From Grammothele lineata (Eukaryota > Basidiomycota > Agaricomycetes > Polyporales > Polyporaceae): a stretch of 64,000 nt of DNA. The notes beneath the pieces are model-generated. The model did not search any database and was not told the DNA's origin. It saw only the letters and a program-made list of their open reading frames with translations. Positions 33,170 through 44,695 of the stretch are shown one piece after another. Where the stretch lies: NCBI GenBank assembly GCA_002150815.3, contig NDFF03000150.1, positions 1-64,000 of the forward strand. Reading direction: 5' to 3'. How positions within the stretch are numbered: position 1 is the stretch's first letter; each line of letters starts with the position of its first letter. The position numbers and the translations under genes were made by a program.

Positions 33170-34959
33170 ATGATCCCATCCAGCTTCGTCCTCCTTGCGC
33201 TTTCCATAGAGGCATTTTCAGCTGCGACGGGCATCGCGGACTCGGACTCGCGGGCGGACCTCTTCTCTCCACTCATCGCTAAGAAGGTTCTTGCGACGGC
33301 CAAGAAGCTCCCGGATCCAGCAAAGTACCCCCAGTACACTGATCGCGAACGAGGAGAGTGGAAGTTGTTCGACCCGGACGGATGGACCACAGGCTTCTTC
33401 CCGTCAACACTGTATGCGATGCACGAGCGTGCGAAGCTCTGCACCAAGACTAACTCCGGGAACGCCGAGCAGTGGCTGACACTCGGAAGGACTTGGGCGA
33501 CACCGGAGATCCCACTGGAGAACAATAACCATCATCTCCATCACGATGTGGGTTTTGTCAGCTTCCCATTCATGGACGAACTTTCCGTGTAAGTCCAGTC
33601 GATTATTGAGAAATCTCGTCATTAACACTGAATTTCTCTTTGACATAGCAACCCGCACAACAAGACAGCCATCACCGCAGTTAACGCGTTTGCTCAAGAC
33701 CTCGCCGCACGTTTTAGTCCTGTAGTGGGTTGCACTCGAAGCTGGGATTCGGCAGACCCCACGGATTTCCAGGTGCGGTTTACAGTCGCCACAATCGGCT
33801 TGCGTGTCTGTATGTTCTTATTTTGTTATGACCACCCAGGTCATCATCGACAACATGATGAACCTTGAGGTATGTTCTTAAGTACATACCGTGCAATGAT
33901 CGGGATGTCCGACTTCGTTCTCATTGATAGGTTCTCTTTGCCGCCGAGGCACTCACCGGCGACCATTCGTTGCGCCGTATTGCGGTGTCTCATGCTGACA
34001 AGACGATGAAGAACCATGTGCGCCCAGATGGTTCGTATCCTGAATAATATCTGCACACTCGCCTCTGGCAACCACTCACGGTTGCGACAGGGAGTTCTTA
34101 CCACGTCGTCGATTACAATGCCAATACCGGAGAAGTCACCCGAAGACGCACAGCTCAAGGATACGCAGACACCAGGTACGGTCTATCACCAAAACATGTA
34201 CCACGTCTGTTCTAATGTCTCACGTCCGCTTCAGTACCTGGAGTCGCGGACAAGCTTGGGGTATCTATGGCTTTGCAAACAGTCAGTGATGTTACGCCAC
34301 TTAACTTGCAAGTGGTGGTGCCTGACAGATACATACACTCGTAGTGTTCAAGCACACAAAGAACAAGGCATACATCGAGACCTCCCGTCGAATGGCCGAC
34401 TACTTCGTCAACCATATTCCGGATGACGGTATAGTACCCTGGTATGTCTACCTGTACCATGGAGGAGATCTCCTGCACGACCACACAGTGAACCACTTTC
34501 CCTACAGGGACTTCAACGCGCCTCTTGACCCCCTCCGCCCAGCCGATTCCTCTGCAGCGATGATTGCCGCCAGCGGTATACTCCTCCTGGCTGATCAGCT
34601 CTATGACACGGATAGCAACAGTGCGAAGAGCTACATTGCCAAGGCGTTGAAGGTTTGCTTTACCGACGTCTGCTTTGTCTCCAAGAGACTAGGTCTAACA
34701 TGAGATTGTGCATCGTTCGGACAGATTGTGAAGGATAACATAGAACTAGCATGGGCGCCATCTTCGTGGCAGAGCATCCTTGCGAACGGTACGGTAAACA
34801 ACAGGGCTGGGAACAGCATGACGGGTATCGTGTATGGTAAGTTATTGCCGGAACAGTAGCAGATGAAATTCCTACTAAAGATCCTCCCCCTCGCCAGGCG
34901 ACTATTACTTCATCAAAGCGGGAAACATGCTTGCATCTCGCGGTGTTGTGGGCTGCTAG
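33170..34959 (+). CDS. secreted GH88 unsaturated glucuronyl hydrolase-like, copy 1
   Basis: Multi-exon glycoside hydrolase of family GH88 (alpha/alpha barrel). Known members hydrate and release unsaturated uronic acid from oligosaccharides made by polysaccharide lyases. Residues 1-20 form a signal peptide (MIPSSFVLLALSIEAFSAAT). DPDGWTTGFFPSTLYAM is the substrate-pocket entrance. HHLHHDVGFVSFPFMDEL and VIIDNMMNLEVL carry the two Asp of the family active site. VRPDGSSYHVVDYN, STWSRGQAWGIYGFAN (Trp-Ser-Arg-Gly-Gln) and FNAPLDPLRPADSSAAMIAA (family-typical DSSA) follow, then GIVYGDYYFIKAGNML and TAG at 34957-34959. There are about nine introns, many under 60 nt. It is a paralogue of the inverted gene at 48876. 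Start chosen at the signal-peptide ATG. Confidence 0.88.
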
Positions 34960-35021
34960 CCGGATACAGGTTGCTAGAGGAGGCGTCTCCGTTATTATTC
35001 TATTCGCCATGAACACACATT

Positions 35022-36761
35022 CTACGATACGTCCATTCTATCTTCCATCTTCGCGCCCTCCACGCGGAACGTTAGAATGCCCCTTCGACCCACATTCGCC
35101 AATCGCGCCGCGAAGCGGCTAACCGGTGTGCCACTCCCGCGCGCAAAGTCGAGCACGACTGCGGTCAGAGAGGGCATACATGCGAGCACGTAGCCTAGAC
35201 CCTCCCATTCCGGCGCGGTGAGTAGTAGGTCCGCCTCCGGGTCCACAGGGGAAATCGCAAGTTCAAGCACGACGCACTTCAACGCGCAAGACGGGCTCCC
35301 GCGGCTGATAGCAAGGAGCAGATTGACGATGTATCTAAACATCACGACGAGCGTACGGGCTGTCACTATCCTCCTGTCTACGGGACGATTTCCGAAGGCG
35401 AACACCAATGTGTGTAGTCGGGGGCATGAGGCGATGAGGTTGGGTGTAGGCCAGAAGAGTTTCGCGCGGATGGCACCTGCAAGGTAGATTACAGTCAGGT
35501 CGTCTGGCAAACGCAGCCCACCAAAGAAATGAGGGCTCGACTTACCTTCCATGCACTTAAAGAAGCGTACAACCTCGTTGAGTCCAAAGTGACAGCCGAC
35601 GCGCAGAGTGTGGACGCTGGGCCCCGCGGCATACAGAAATCTCGTCTCACGCAAGCTCGGGGCCGATAAGGAGAGCATCCGAAGCGACGTGCCGTCATAT
35701 TCCTGCGCGGCTCGGATGAAGTTGCAGAGGGGTAAAGCCCAATGATCAATCATACTGTCCAGACGTATGCATTGGATGGTCGTCGAGTGGTCTGGCACAA
35801 AGTGTATTTGGTTTCCCGGCGGGAAAGTATTCAACGCTGGTTTCCACATGTCAGGGTATGTCAAATCGAGAGCAAGATAGTCAATGTTGGAGAATAGGGA
35901 GATTAGGCGAAGAAGCCCTCTGAGCTCCTCGTCGAATTGGTATGACGCTCGAATATCCAACCGGCGAAGGGCGGGTCGAGAGGAGTAACTTCTCGCAGGC
36001 CCGGGAACGCCTCGAGGACGGCTACGTTGCAAGGGTCCCGTTCCTACAAACGGCAACGCGGTTCTCGATACGCTAGGAAAGAAACGGTTCTGTATCGTCG
36101 GAGCAGGGGCGGCTGGTCGTATGATTTCCGACGACCCTGTCGGAGATCCCAGTGGCGGCACTGTGCACGGCGGCGGGGCTTCTCCTGTATAATTCATGAC
36201 GCTGCGAATGATTTCCTCAGCTGTCTCTCTTGCAGGACCACCGATAATGAATGGCAAGTGGCCTTGCGGTGGGGCAACTTGCGCTTCAAGTGCGAGAGGA
36301 GCATCAGGTGCCCTTTGGAAAGGCGGAGGTATAACGACGGGTTTTACGGAAACCAAAATCGGGAGCTTAGAAACTAATACCGCCTGCAGGCGAGTGAGCA
36401 TAGGAAGGGCCGCCGCAAACTCTTCAAGATCAAGGGTCGAGCCACCGGGCGACGGTTGTTTACCCCAGGAGCTCCAGTCGCCGAGCTCAGGGCACCCTCC
36501 GAGGTTATTGCTCCCGAAAACGCCTAGCTCTTCTATGTAGGATCCGAGGGGTTCTATAGTACTTGGATGCTTAAGCAGTCTTACTAGGCTGGCCATGTTC
36601 CTATCTGACCGATACTGAAGGACCGCAACTCTGCGGAAGCAACGGCGCCTGGTGGTGTGCAGCCATGCGCGACACACAAGCGAGCATTGCAGGAGCGTGT
36701 ACCGGTTTTCTAGACTGTAGTCTAAGATAATATCTTGAATAGTCCAAGGGAGGTTCGTCAT
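35022..36761 (-). CDS. F-box-like protein
   Basis: It converges with the GH88 gene; the stop codons are 62 nt apart. The N-terminus has an F-box-like motif at residues about 4-45: LPWTIQDIILDYSL, then LLQCSLVCRAW and RRCFRRVAVL. The middle has a Pro-rich segment around residues 175-250. The C-terminal part has leucine-patterned strands (LRRLDIRASYQF, NIDYLALDLTYPDM, LRMLSLSAPSLRE, CPRLHTLVFAFG). An intron with gtaagtc...ttgcag inside the long frame near 35490-35545 is a multiple of three, so the frame stays open whether or not it is removed; it splits FKCMEG from the AIRAKLFW block. The start is the ATG 36759-36761. Target unknown. It is related in design, not closely in sequence, to the F-box genes at 28.8-32.8 kb. 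Confidence 0.7.
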   Translation of the reverse strand: MTNLPWTIQDIILDYSLENRYTLLQCSLVCRAWLHTTRRRCFRRVAVLQYRSDRNMASLVRLLKHPSTIEPLGSYIEELGVFGSNNLGGCPELGDWSSWGKQPSPGGSTLDLEEFAAALPMLTRLQAVLVSKLPILVSVKPVVIPPPFQRAPDAPLALEAQVAPPQGHLPFIIGGPARETAEEIIRSVMNYTGEAPPPCTVPPLGSPTGSSEIIRPAAPAPTIQNRFFPSVSRTALPFVGTGPLQRSRPRGVPGPARSYSSRPALRRLDIRASYQFDEELRGLLRLISLFSNIDYLALDLTYPDMWKPALNTFPPGNQIHFVPDHSTTIQCIRLDSMIDHWALPLCNFIRAAQEYDGTSLRMLSLSAPSLRETRFLYAAGPSVHTLRVGCHFGLNEVVRFFKCMEGKSSPHFFGGLRLPDDLTVIYLAGAIRAKLFWPTPNLIASCPRLHTLVFAFGNRPVDRRIVTARTLVVMFRYIVNLLLAISRGSPSCALKCVVLELAISPVDPEADLLLTAPEWEGLGYVLACMPSLTAVVLDFARGSGTPVSRFAARLANVGRRGILTFRVEGAKMEDRMDVS

Positions 36762-36767
36762 TGTATG

Positions 36768-36830
36768 CTGTGGGTAGAAGATAAGGTTGCTGTAAGTCTA
36801 TCGAAGCAGTCACTGAACAGCGCCACTCAC
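36768..36830 (-). other. candidate 5' UTR intron of the F-box gene
   Basis: Minus-strand GTGAGT...CCACAG intron ending 6 nt before the start codon. A TATATAA element lies 70 nt upstream of its donor. Confidence 0.5.
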
Positions 36831-36899
36831 GTCTTGGGTGGTTGTTAACGAAGTGGCTCTGTGAAGAGGTCTGCAGGTTCGACGTGGCCTGCCCACTCA

Positions 36900-36906
36900 T
36901 TATATA
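36900..36906 (-). promoter_or_regulatory. candidate TATA box of the F-box gene
   Basis: TATATAA on the minus strand, about 140 nt upstream of the ATG at 36761 and 70 nt upstream of the leader-intron donor. Confidence 0.45.
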
Positions 36907-37390
36907 CCTATCCCCGTGTGGCCCCATGTTAGACGTATGGTGGCCAGTCAGCCTGTGGCCACATTCGCACCACAAACTTCAGGCTCCAGCCGTGGCTATT
37001 GGGCGAGAACAAGAGTCGCTTTGTGCATTCCACGAAATGAGCGTCTAATGTGCCTATTGTTCTCCAGGATGAGTAGACATTGTCGGAAGCCGATAACCAC
37101 AGCGTTCAAGCTCTAGTCAGCGGACGTAGATCGCTGGAAGAGATATTTCGTCATTCCATCTTGAGTACAAGGCGCGAAAGCTGACCCAACTGAACGTTGA
37201 TGAACGCTGACGATGTACCGGCCCACAATGCTCACACGCAGGCGTGATCGTCAGCATATGGATACATCATTCCGGTAGCTGCGCCATCCTACACGTCGTG
37301 CGCGCATGCGCTCTAGGTCTACAACATGTTAGATAAGTAGTCTGCTTCATATACCCACTCTTTTCGTCCAACACGTGGAAGACAGTGCCG
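36907..37390. other. intergenic
   Basis: No gene seen. It lies upstream of the F-box gene and downstream of the tryptophanyl-tRNA synthetase stop codon. Confidence 0.45.
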
Positions 37391-39157
37391 CTATGCTGCA
37401 GGAGCTGCGCTCTCGGGAGCTGGTGCTGCCGCCGCCGCCTTGCTCTTGCCGTACGTAGGCACGATCGGACGAGTGCCGTCCATGAATGTCTTGACCTGCT
37501 CCTCAGTGACCTTGGCCCTCGCCTACGTGATGAACGGTCAGACTACAACCCAAAGAAACCCTGAAGGTCGAGGAGTGACGTACATCCTGATAATTTTTCA
37601 CGAACTCTTGGAGGACCTTGATACATTTCGCCTTGAGCTCTCCTGTGAGAAGCTCTCCTTTCCGGTAGTCCTGCGTAACATAACAGTCAGCACGATGGTC
37701 CGCAAACATCCCTATCAGTAAATGCTCACCTCGCCCATCTTCTTCCACTCCTCGTCGTCCTCCATGAAGAAGCCGAGATACTGGTACGCGACATCGACGT
37801 CCGGATTCCCTCCCAAACGACGGTGCTCCTCGACGGTCTCCTGTCCGCCCGAGAAACCATGCTTGTTGACCTTGTTCTTGATCTGCGCGGGCGTATCGCT
37901 CATATAAATGCTCGAATTGAGGTCCGACGCGCTCATCTTCGTCTGCGGGCCCTGCAGCGCCGGGAAGAACTTGGCGTGCAGGAGCGCGGGCTTCGGGTAC
38001 TTGAGCTTCGCGGCGACGTCGCGCGTGAGCCGGAAGTACGGGTCCTGGTCGATCGCGCAGGGGATGAGGGAGGGGATGTTGGATTGCGTGCCGAAGATTT
38101 GGGGGAAGGAGTTGGAGAAGGAGGGTGAGGCTTGGATAGATGCGAAGTGGATCTTTCCGATGTTGTCCCTGCGCGCAAACTGTCAGGATTTTGGGCTGGC
38201 GTCACAACGATCTCTCAAATAAAGTGAATGCGCATTGTTTTGAGGCGATGATCTCCGCAGAGACGAACTTCTCCGCACGCACGCCTCGCCCAATGCCATA
38301 CTGGTATGATACAGAGTACTCACGAGTCATTGAAACCAAACGTCGCCTTCGCCTGGTTGATCGTGATCTGCCGCGAGATCTTGGAGACGTTGCGATAGAA
38401 CGCGCCGCCGACGTAGTCGTAGTCGCTGAAGATGAACGTCTTCTCGAGCCGGAAACCGACAGCGATGATGTCGCGCGCGTTGCGCTTCGCGAACTCGTAC
38501 GTCTGCTCCGGCTTCAGCTCGTGCTTGAACAGGAACTTCTCGTCGTCCGTCAGCTGGATCACCAGAGGTACGTCGAACACGTCCTGTAGCCACCTCCGCG
38601 AAATTGGTCAGCACACGACCCGAAAACACCTCAGATACATAACACCATTCTTCCCCCGTCTTTCCCTCTGTCCTTCCCCTTCCCGCCCCTCTCCTCACAC
38701 TCCGCACGAACACTCTAGATCACAGGACTCACTTGGTAAACACGAACGGCACCATATGCCCCAAATGCAAACTATCACTGCTCGGCCCGCGCCCCGTATA
38801 GAGGAAGAACGGCTTCCCCTGCTCGTACCGGTCCAGAATCTTGTCCAAATCCCTATGCGAAAAGAACAACCCCCTTCTCAAAAAGACGTGCGGCCGCTGG
38901 CCCGTGAGCCGCTCGAACCGCTCGAGCAGCGCGCCGTCGACGCGCCGCGTGCCGAACTGGTCCACGAGCTTGTCGTAGTCGATCGCGAGCTGCTTCCCGT
39001 CCGCGGAGACGGAGCCCTGGACGTCCCAGGGCGTGACGACCTGCCCGTGCGGGTCGTCTGCGGGTCCGGCGGGCTTGATCGCGGGGGCGGCGGTGCCGTC
39101 CGGGGCCTGCTCGGGGTGTGGAGGGACGGATGAGGAGGAGGCGGGCTCAGTGGACAT
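37391..39157 (-). CDS. WRS1: cytoplasmic tryptophanyl-tRNA synthetase
   Basis: Charges tRNA-Trp with tryptophan. The N-terminus (residues 1-45) is Pro/Ala-rich and probably disordered; then [20 protein letters not shown] begins the eukaryotic-type enzyme. The class I signature is [20 protein letters not shown] (HLGH, the HIGH variant). The rest of the Rossmann core reads [48 protein letters not shown] and [34 protein letters not shown] has the KMSAS form of the KMSKS loop normal for eukaryotic WRS. The C-terminus ends [14 protein letters not shown] plus an Ala-rich tail and TAG at 37391-37393. Introns lie after FVFTK, GFNDS, WKKMGE and VKNYQD. No mitochondrial presequence is seen, so it is probably cytosolic. 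Confidence 0.93.
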
Positions 39158-39813
39158 GGTGGAAGAGGTGAAGAGGGGGCGTTAGGACGCCAGCAGGGTG
39201 ACTCGGAGGCAGAGGAGGAAACTTCGGAGGAGAGATGTGGCTCATGATCAGTTTGTAGCAAACTGTTATCTCAGATCGCGCCCGTCGTATTGACTCGATT
39301 TCGTTGGCCGCCTATCACTCTGTAACGACTTCGTAATGAAGAGAGCTCTCCTATGGACCCGCTATTACCAGGGCTTTTGCTGACGGTTACTTACGAGCAC
39401 CGTCCTCGCTTCACTAACAGAGCAGCCGTTCGCACTCAGACGCACACGAAAGAATGAACGGAGTACTAAAACAGATAATGATATTTGTATTGCACGAATG
39501 GGTGAGGTGGATGTATGAGTACAGATTGCTACATGGGACGGGACAGGGTCAATAAGGTGGTTTGCTATGTACGTGAGTAGGAGGACCATATCGTAGAGTG
39601 TACGCGGACGCGCGAAGGGAATGTAAGGGGGTGGTGGTAAAAGTCATCATACTCTGCCTGCCAAAAGGTGTCCATGATTTTTCTAGACTGCGCCCCCGGC
39701 CCCCACACCACCAACCCATTGCTCGTCGCACCCTTGGGCGACGATCGATAACCGAAAAACAGCATATTATGGGTGGAGGGGAGGGCGCTCCGACTTGACG
39801 TCGGGGGGCACGA
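39158..39813. other. intergenic
   Basis: 656 bp: promoter of the tryptophanyl-tRNA synthetase and 3' flank of the TBP gene, both transcribed leftwards. No gene signal. Confidence 0.5.
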
Positions 39814-40966
39814 TCACGGCTTGCGGAACTCCACAAGCACAGTGTAGATCGTGTTGAACGCAGTGTAGATCTCCTCACGGACCTAATGGCCAGCGATGAC
39901 GCACGTTAGCGAACGTGCTCTGTGGGACCGTATGCAAAATCTCCGGCGGAGAAACGCAGGGCTCCCAGTAAACAAAAGGATGGATCTACTTTACCTTAGC
40001 ACCGGTCAACACGATCTTGCCCGAGACGAAGATCAGAAGCACAACTTTAGGCTTGATCATACGATAGATCAAGCCAGGGAAGAGCTGCGGTCGACGTCAG
40101 ATTATGATCGAGATGCCACGAAGAGATGGACACACCTCAGGTTCGTAAGAGCTGAACTGTCCGTGGCTGTACGCCAGACCCTCCAGACGGATAGGGAACT
40201 TTACATCACACGAGCCTACGATGTTCTGGATCTTAAATTCCGAGAACTTCGCGTCGAAGCCGAGCTTCTGCACGATGCGCGCGTACTTGCGCGACGCCAG
40301 GCGCGAGTCATCCTCCGACTTCGCACCGGTGACGACCATCTTGCCCGAGGCGAAGATCAGGGCGGTCGTCTTCGGGTCGCGGATACGCATGATGACCGCG
40401 GCGAAACGCTATAAACGGGCGACGGAGGGAAGTCCGACGGCCGTACATCAGAGGCTGGACACACAAACCTTGGGGTTGTACTCCGCATTACGCGCGTGCA
40501 GCGCGATGGTCTTCAGGTCAAGACGACAGTCGAGGTTGACCGTCGCGACGATGTTTTGCAACGTGGGGACGATGCCGTCGACGGCGGTAATGTGTTGCTG
40601 CTCGAGCGTGAGCGGCGCGGGGGTGGCAGGGACGGCGGAGGGAGGAGAGGAGGGGCCCGCGGTCGGCTGCGAGGTGTTGGCCGCAGGAGGGGACTGCGAT
40701 TGCGACTGCGACTGCTGCTGTGACTGTGCAGGCTGAGCAATTTGAGGTTGAGAGGGGGGTTGGTAGGTAGACGCCTGACTGGGGAGGGCGATATTGGTCG
40801 GGCCGGGGAGGTAAGGGTTGGAGCCGTAAGGAAGTGCGAGGCCATTGGCCTGCTGGGGCTGAGGCTGCGACTGCTGGAATTGTGTTTGGCTCTGCTGGAA
40901 CTGTTGAGGCTGGGTGGGGGCGGAGCGCCCGAAGGTGACCTGACGAGTGGAGAAGGGAATGGACAT
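39814..40966 (-). CDS. SPT15: TATA-box binding protein
   Basis: General transcription factor of RNA polymerases I, II and III. The N-terminal ~140 residues are disordered and Gln-rich (repeats of [14 protein letters not shown] type, then Ser/Pro-rich). The saddle core starts at [17 protein letters not shown], the most conserved TBP segment, followed by [55 protein letters not shown] and [15 protein letters not shown]. The second repeat has [64 protein letters not shown] and the end [20 protein letters not shown], with TGA at 39814-39816. Introns follow AEYNPK, SSYEPE and the last TGAK. The core is full length. The ATG is at 40964-40966. Confidence 0.97.
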
Positions 40967-41050
40967 GGTGGTAGCGGAGAGACCAGCGAGTTAGAACCGT
41001 GGGAAAGTGCAGCGCGGGGGGGAGAGGGCGAACGCGATGCATCCCGACCG

Positions 41051-41057
41051 TATATAT
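41051..41057 (-). promoter_or_regulatory. candidate TATA box upstream of the TBP gene
   Basis: TATATA read on the minus strand (ACTATATATAC context), about 85 nt upstream of the TBP start codon. The spacing suits a short leader. Confidence 0.55.
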
Positions 41058-41727
41058 AGTGGCTCATTCAAACTCCGCTCCAATCCCGTGATCGCGTATA
41101 TTTTCTCGATCAATCCTTATCATGACTCATCTCCTTCCTTTCTGACGGCCTCCGCAACCGTCTCCACGTTGCCCGCTCCCTCCTCCTCCCCGCTCATCGC
41201 GCCCTCGACGACTCTTCCGACGTTCCACGACCTCTCTGGCTTACTGGCTTGACGCTATTCTCGCATGGGTCGCTCAGGAAGAATGGTGGTAGAGGGGACA
41301 ATGAGGGGACAGGTGGCGCACTCGCAGCTGATTCTTGTCGGGCGCTGGCGACCACAATGGGCTTCTGGACGGATCCTGTATCAACGCTGCTGTCTTCGCT
41401 CCCTGTCGTGCGCCCCCAAACGAGCGTTGCGTCTCTCAAGAGCGCATCCCCCCGTTCATCCGCTCCCTTTGTCTTCCGTGCACGTCGGCGCAGTCCACTC
41501 CGGTGCGATCTTCTTCCATTCCCCGGGCGCTTTTGGGTCAAGGGAAGGCCCTGGTCAGGCACTGGCAGGGGCATACAATTACGGCGTAGTACAGCAATTT
41601 ACACGATTAGATAGAGCTATAAAGTTATCCATGCAGAGACGACCGTCTGTCCGGGGAGGAGTGAATGAGCGGCGACGAGCAGCAGCAGCAGCAGTCCGAG
41701 AGAGGCGTGGCAGCGCACGTCCGCGGC
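41058..41727. other. intergenic
   Basis: No supported gene. The + strand frames of 84-182 codons here overlap in several frames and show no family motifs. It holds TBP upstream DNA and the 3' flank of the next minus-strand gene. Confidence 0.45.
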
Positions 41728-43186
41728 TCAATCAAACTCAAACGTGTCCCTGTGCTCTTCTGCGACCGAGACGTTTCGCAGGAGCGGATCGAGTGATGCC
41801 AGCTCATCTTTGATCCCCGCCCGCGCGCAATCGTCCAGCTCCTTCAGCAGCGTCGCGATCAATTTCTACGACGGAATCAACACCAGACGATGGACGTGTC
41901 AGACGGATGGCCGATGCGAGCAAGACGAAGTGCAATGCACGCACCTTGAGTTTATGGTCGATCTGCCGGACGGTGTCGCCCAGCGTGGACGTCCAGCTCG
42001 GTGGCGGGCTCCCCGGGCCCGCGCCGTATATTGAGTTCGGGCCTGCGCCAGGGCCGAACATCGTCGCGTGCGCGATCCCCCAGAGACTGCTGTCGCTGTC
42101 ATTGGAGGATGCGGTCTCCGCGCCCGAGAATAGGTATGAAACACCAGGGTGTGGTGACAATAGACCGAGAGGACCCATCATACTGTGGCCTGCATTTGAG
42201 AAAGGGGAAGGGCCAAGGATCTTGGAGATCTTGTTGTATAGCTCGGAAAGAACGTCGAGGAGGGAGAGCAACGCTTGGTGGTAATCGAATGGGAAAGGCT
42301 GTTCGGCGCGAATGAGGGCGGGCGCTGACGACGAAAGCGATGGACACGCACAACGTGAGGTAGGGACATGTACGCCTCCGAAGAATCGGCATACGAATGC
42401 GCATAATCAGCACCAGCTGGTCGTTTGGACCCTCGGCCTTTGAATAATCGCTGTGAAGCATACTAGTGTGAATGAGGGCCGTGTCCAGAAAGGAACAAGT
42501 ACGCACAATTTTGGGCTTGTCGCCATCTTCCTTCAACATCTCGTACTCTGATAGCACGTTCGATAACCCCCGCAACAGATCCTGCGGCTCCTTCACGTCG
42601 AACTGATTCGCTAGCGCCATTCCAAGGACAGCGAATCGGTATGTCCTGTGTCGTGTCAGAGGCTAGACGACGTATTGTAGCGAATGCGAGCGCACCTCTG
42701 CTTCATAGCAGCATTGCTGAAAGCCCTGTCCAGCTCGTTTCGGGTAATCATAATCGTGTGGAACCAGTGGCTCCGCCTGACGTGCGTGTACACGCGGTGA
42801 GCGTTGACAACAGCGGCCAGCAAGGACACGACGCACCCTTCGTGTACGTTCCGCAGATACGTCAACGTGATAATCCTCTTCTTGACCAGCTCCCTCAGAA
42901 ACTCCACCGACGTGCCCTGGCCGTTCGCGGCGCCGACGCCGTCGCTCTGCATGCTCTGTACGTCCCAGTCGCGCGAGGGCATGGTGGCAGTCGTGGGCGT
43001 CGGCGCTGAGGAGTATGGCAGTCCGACCACGGTCGACGCGGCGCTGCCGGGGAAGGAGGACGGGGGCGCGCCGGACGTGGCGCTCGAGGACTTGAAGCTG
43101 GTGAGGAGGTTCTGTGCGGAGGACTTGCGGCGCATGGTGGGCCGCTGGCCCTCGACGATGGGCGCCATGGACGTGAACGAGGACAT
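41728..43186 (-). CDS. conserved fungal protein of unknown function
   Basis: Several exons form one protein I do not recognise. The N-terminal ~110 residues are Ser/Thr/Pro-rich. A helical block follows: EFLRELVKKRIITLTYLRNV, then RSHWFHTIMITRNELDRAF and MALANQFDVKEPQDLLRGL. A later exon in another frame reads LLSLLDVLSELYNKISKILG, and the C-terminus is IATLLKELDDCARAGIKDEL then a Glu/Asp-rich tail ending in TGA at 41728-41730. It includes PFSNAGHSMMGPLGLLSP and Gly/Ser-rich linkers. The coherent amphipathic helices and phase-matched introns show a real gene. There is no signal peptide or membrane segment. It looks like a cytosolic helical scaffold or adaptor, but that is only inference. The start is the ATG 43184-43186. 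Confidence 0.7.
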
Positions 43187-43599
43187 GGGGCGGGCTGCGG
43201 CCTCTGTACGCTGCGTGGCAACCCCGCTGGGCGAAGAGTCGTGATGGAGGGAAGCGAGCGAGTGCTGGGGGATGGAGGCGGGAGCTGTCCGACACGGACC
43301 AGCTGCCGGGTTCGTGCGCGGCTATTGATCGCGCGAGAGTAAGTGGTGGTAAGCAGCGGTAAGTGTCCGCGGCTTACTCGGGCTAGCCGGGTCTTGATCC
43401 GCTTATAGAACGTTCAAAGGCTCTGTTTACTCGACAAGATAAAAGATGGCCGCCGCAATCTAATCAGCGATCGCGTCAGGCTGTCCCGCCCATCTGGGGA
43501 GGGCTGGGCAAGGGTTTTCGCCACTACGCTCTCTTTTCTGCTCCCCTACCTCCTCCGCGACCCTTGCCCTTCCCTCCTGCACGACATTACCATCGCACC
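43187..43599. promoter_or_regulatory. divergent promoter, unknown gene and NTF2
   Basis: 413 bp between divergent start codons. No clear TATA element; no coding exon. Confidence 0.5.
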
Positions 43600-44220
43600 A
43601 TGGCCGACATCAGCGCTATCGGAAAGCAGTTCACCGACTTTTACTACACCTCCTTCGACGCGAATCGCGCGAGCCTCCAGGCCCTCTACGTGCGTCGCGG
43701 AGGCGCAATACGCGCACAGCAGTGGCTCACCGATCCTCCTCTCCCTTCTCAATGGATAGCGCGACCACTCCATGCTGACATGGGAGGGCACTCAAATTCT
43801 TGGTGCCGCAAATATCGTGGAGAAGCTGGTGGTGCGTGCTCATTTCGGCCCCTTCGTCAGCTCGAGCTCACACACAAATGCCCTAGTCTCTGCCGTTTGA
43901 GAAGGTCCAGCACAAGGTCACTACTCTCGATGCGCAACCATCGAGCCCTTCCACCGCGAGTCTTCTCGTTTCCGTAACGGGTTTGCTGGTGGTATGTCCG
44001 GATATCCTACTGCGAGCTGCCACATCCGGTCTCTGACTCCTTCCTCTTTCGTAGGTCGACGACAGCCCGAACCCCCTCCAGTTCAGCCAGGTCTTCCAGC
44101 TAATACCCGAGGGCGGCAGCTACTATGTGTAAGTTTTGCTACTTGATTCCCGATATGGTCTAAGGTTTGACGCGTCGACCCAGCTACAACGACATCTTCC
44201 GCCTCAACTACGGCGCATAA
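43600..44220 (+). CDS. NTF2: nuclear transport factor 2
   Basis: NTF2 carries Ran-GDP into the nucleus. Five exons give about 125 residues, the expected length. Exon 1 encodes MADISAIGKQFTDFYYTSFD and ANRASLQALY. After an intron ending atggatag, exon 2 reads RDHSMLTWEGTQILGAANIV (family: Y-R-x-x-S-M-L-T-x-E-G). SLPFEKVQHKVTTLDAQPS is the FEKVQH-TLDAQP core, followed by VDDSPNPLQFSQVFQLIPEG (with the DD pair contacting Ran). The final exon is YNDIFRLNYGA and TAA at 44218-44220. The order and spacing match fungal NTF2. Cytosol and nuclear pore. Confidence 0.95.
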
Positions 44221-44695
44221 ATGTCGCCGCCCCGCGAAAGAGTCTCCGGAACGGGTCCGGTATGTATATGAACCAGAAGTTATGACGAGATGTAGGACGA
44301 TTGGCGGAGCACTCGTGGAGGGGCTGTACTTCATAGTTTGTCGTTTATAATGTCACTCTGCGTGTCCCTCGTGCGCTCGCTTCCGGACACGGCCTCCCCA
44401 ACGATCGCAAGCATGTCGTAATAGTTGACATTGCGATGCAAACGTGTCCTTGGGTGCCTTCCGGTGGCGACGGCCCACGGGTGACCGTCGCGTCGTGAGC
44501 GCCCTCCAGGTACAGAAGCGTGCCCCGCGTTTCCTTCTTATTCCTGTGCACGCCGTACTTGCTTCCAACTACTACATAGACATTTCATTCGACGATGAGG
44601 AGTCCCCGCGTACCCCAACTTTGCCTATTCCTATCCTCTGACAAGTTCCGCATCCCTGCCGGTTAAGATCTACTTGCGATACCTCACTCCGAGTC
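44221..44695. other. intergenic
   Basis: 475 bp with no supported gene; the promoter of the LOG-type gene lies here. Confidence 0.5.

Noticed and set aside
38432..39133. + strand open frame of about 230 codons
   Set aside because: Antisense to the tryptophanyl-tRNA synthetase exons and its intron; no motif.
41249..41813. Overlapping + strand frames upstream of the TBP gene
   Set aside because: Three frames are open at once for part of the stretch, with no family motif; typical of GC-rich noncoding DNA.
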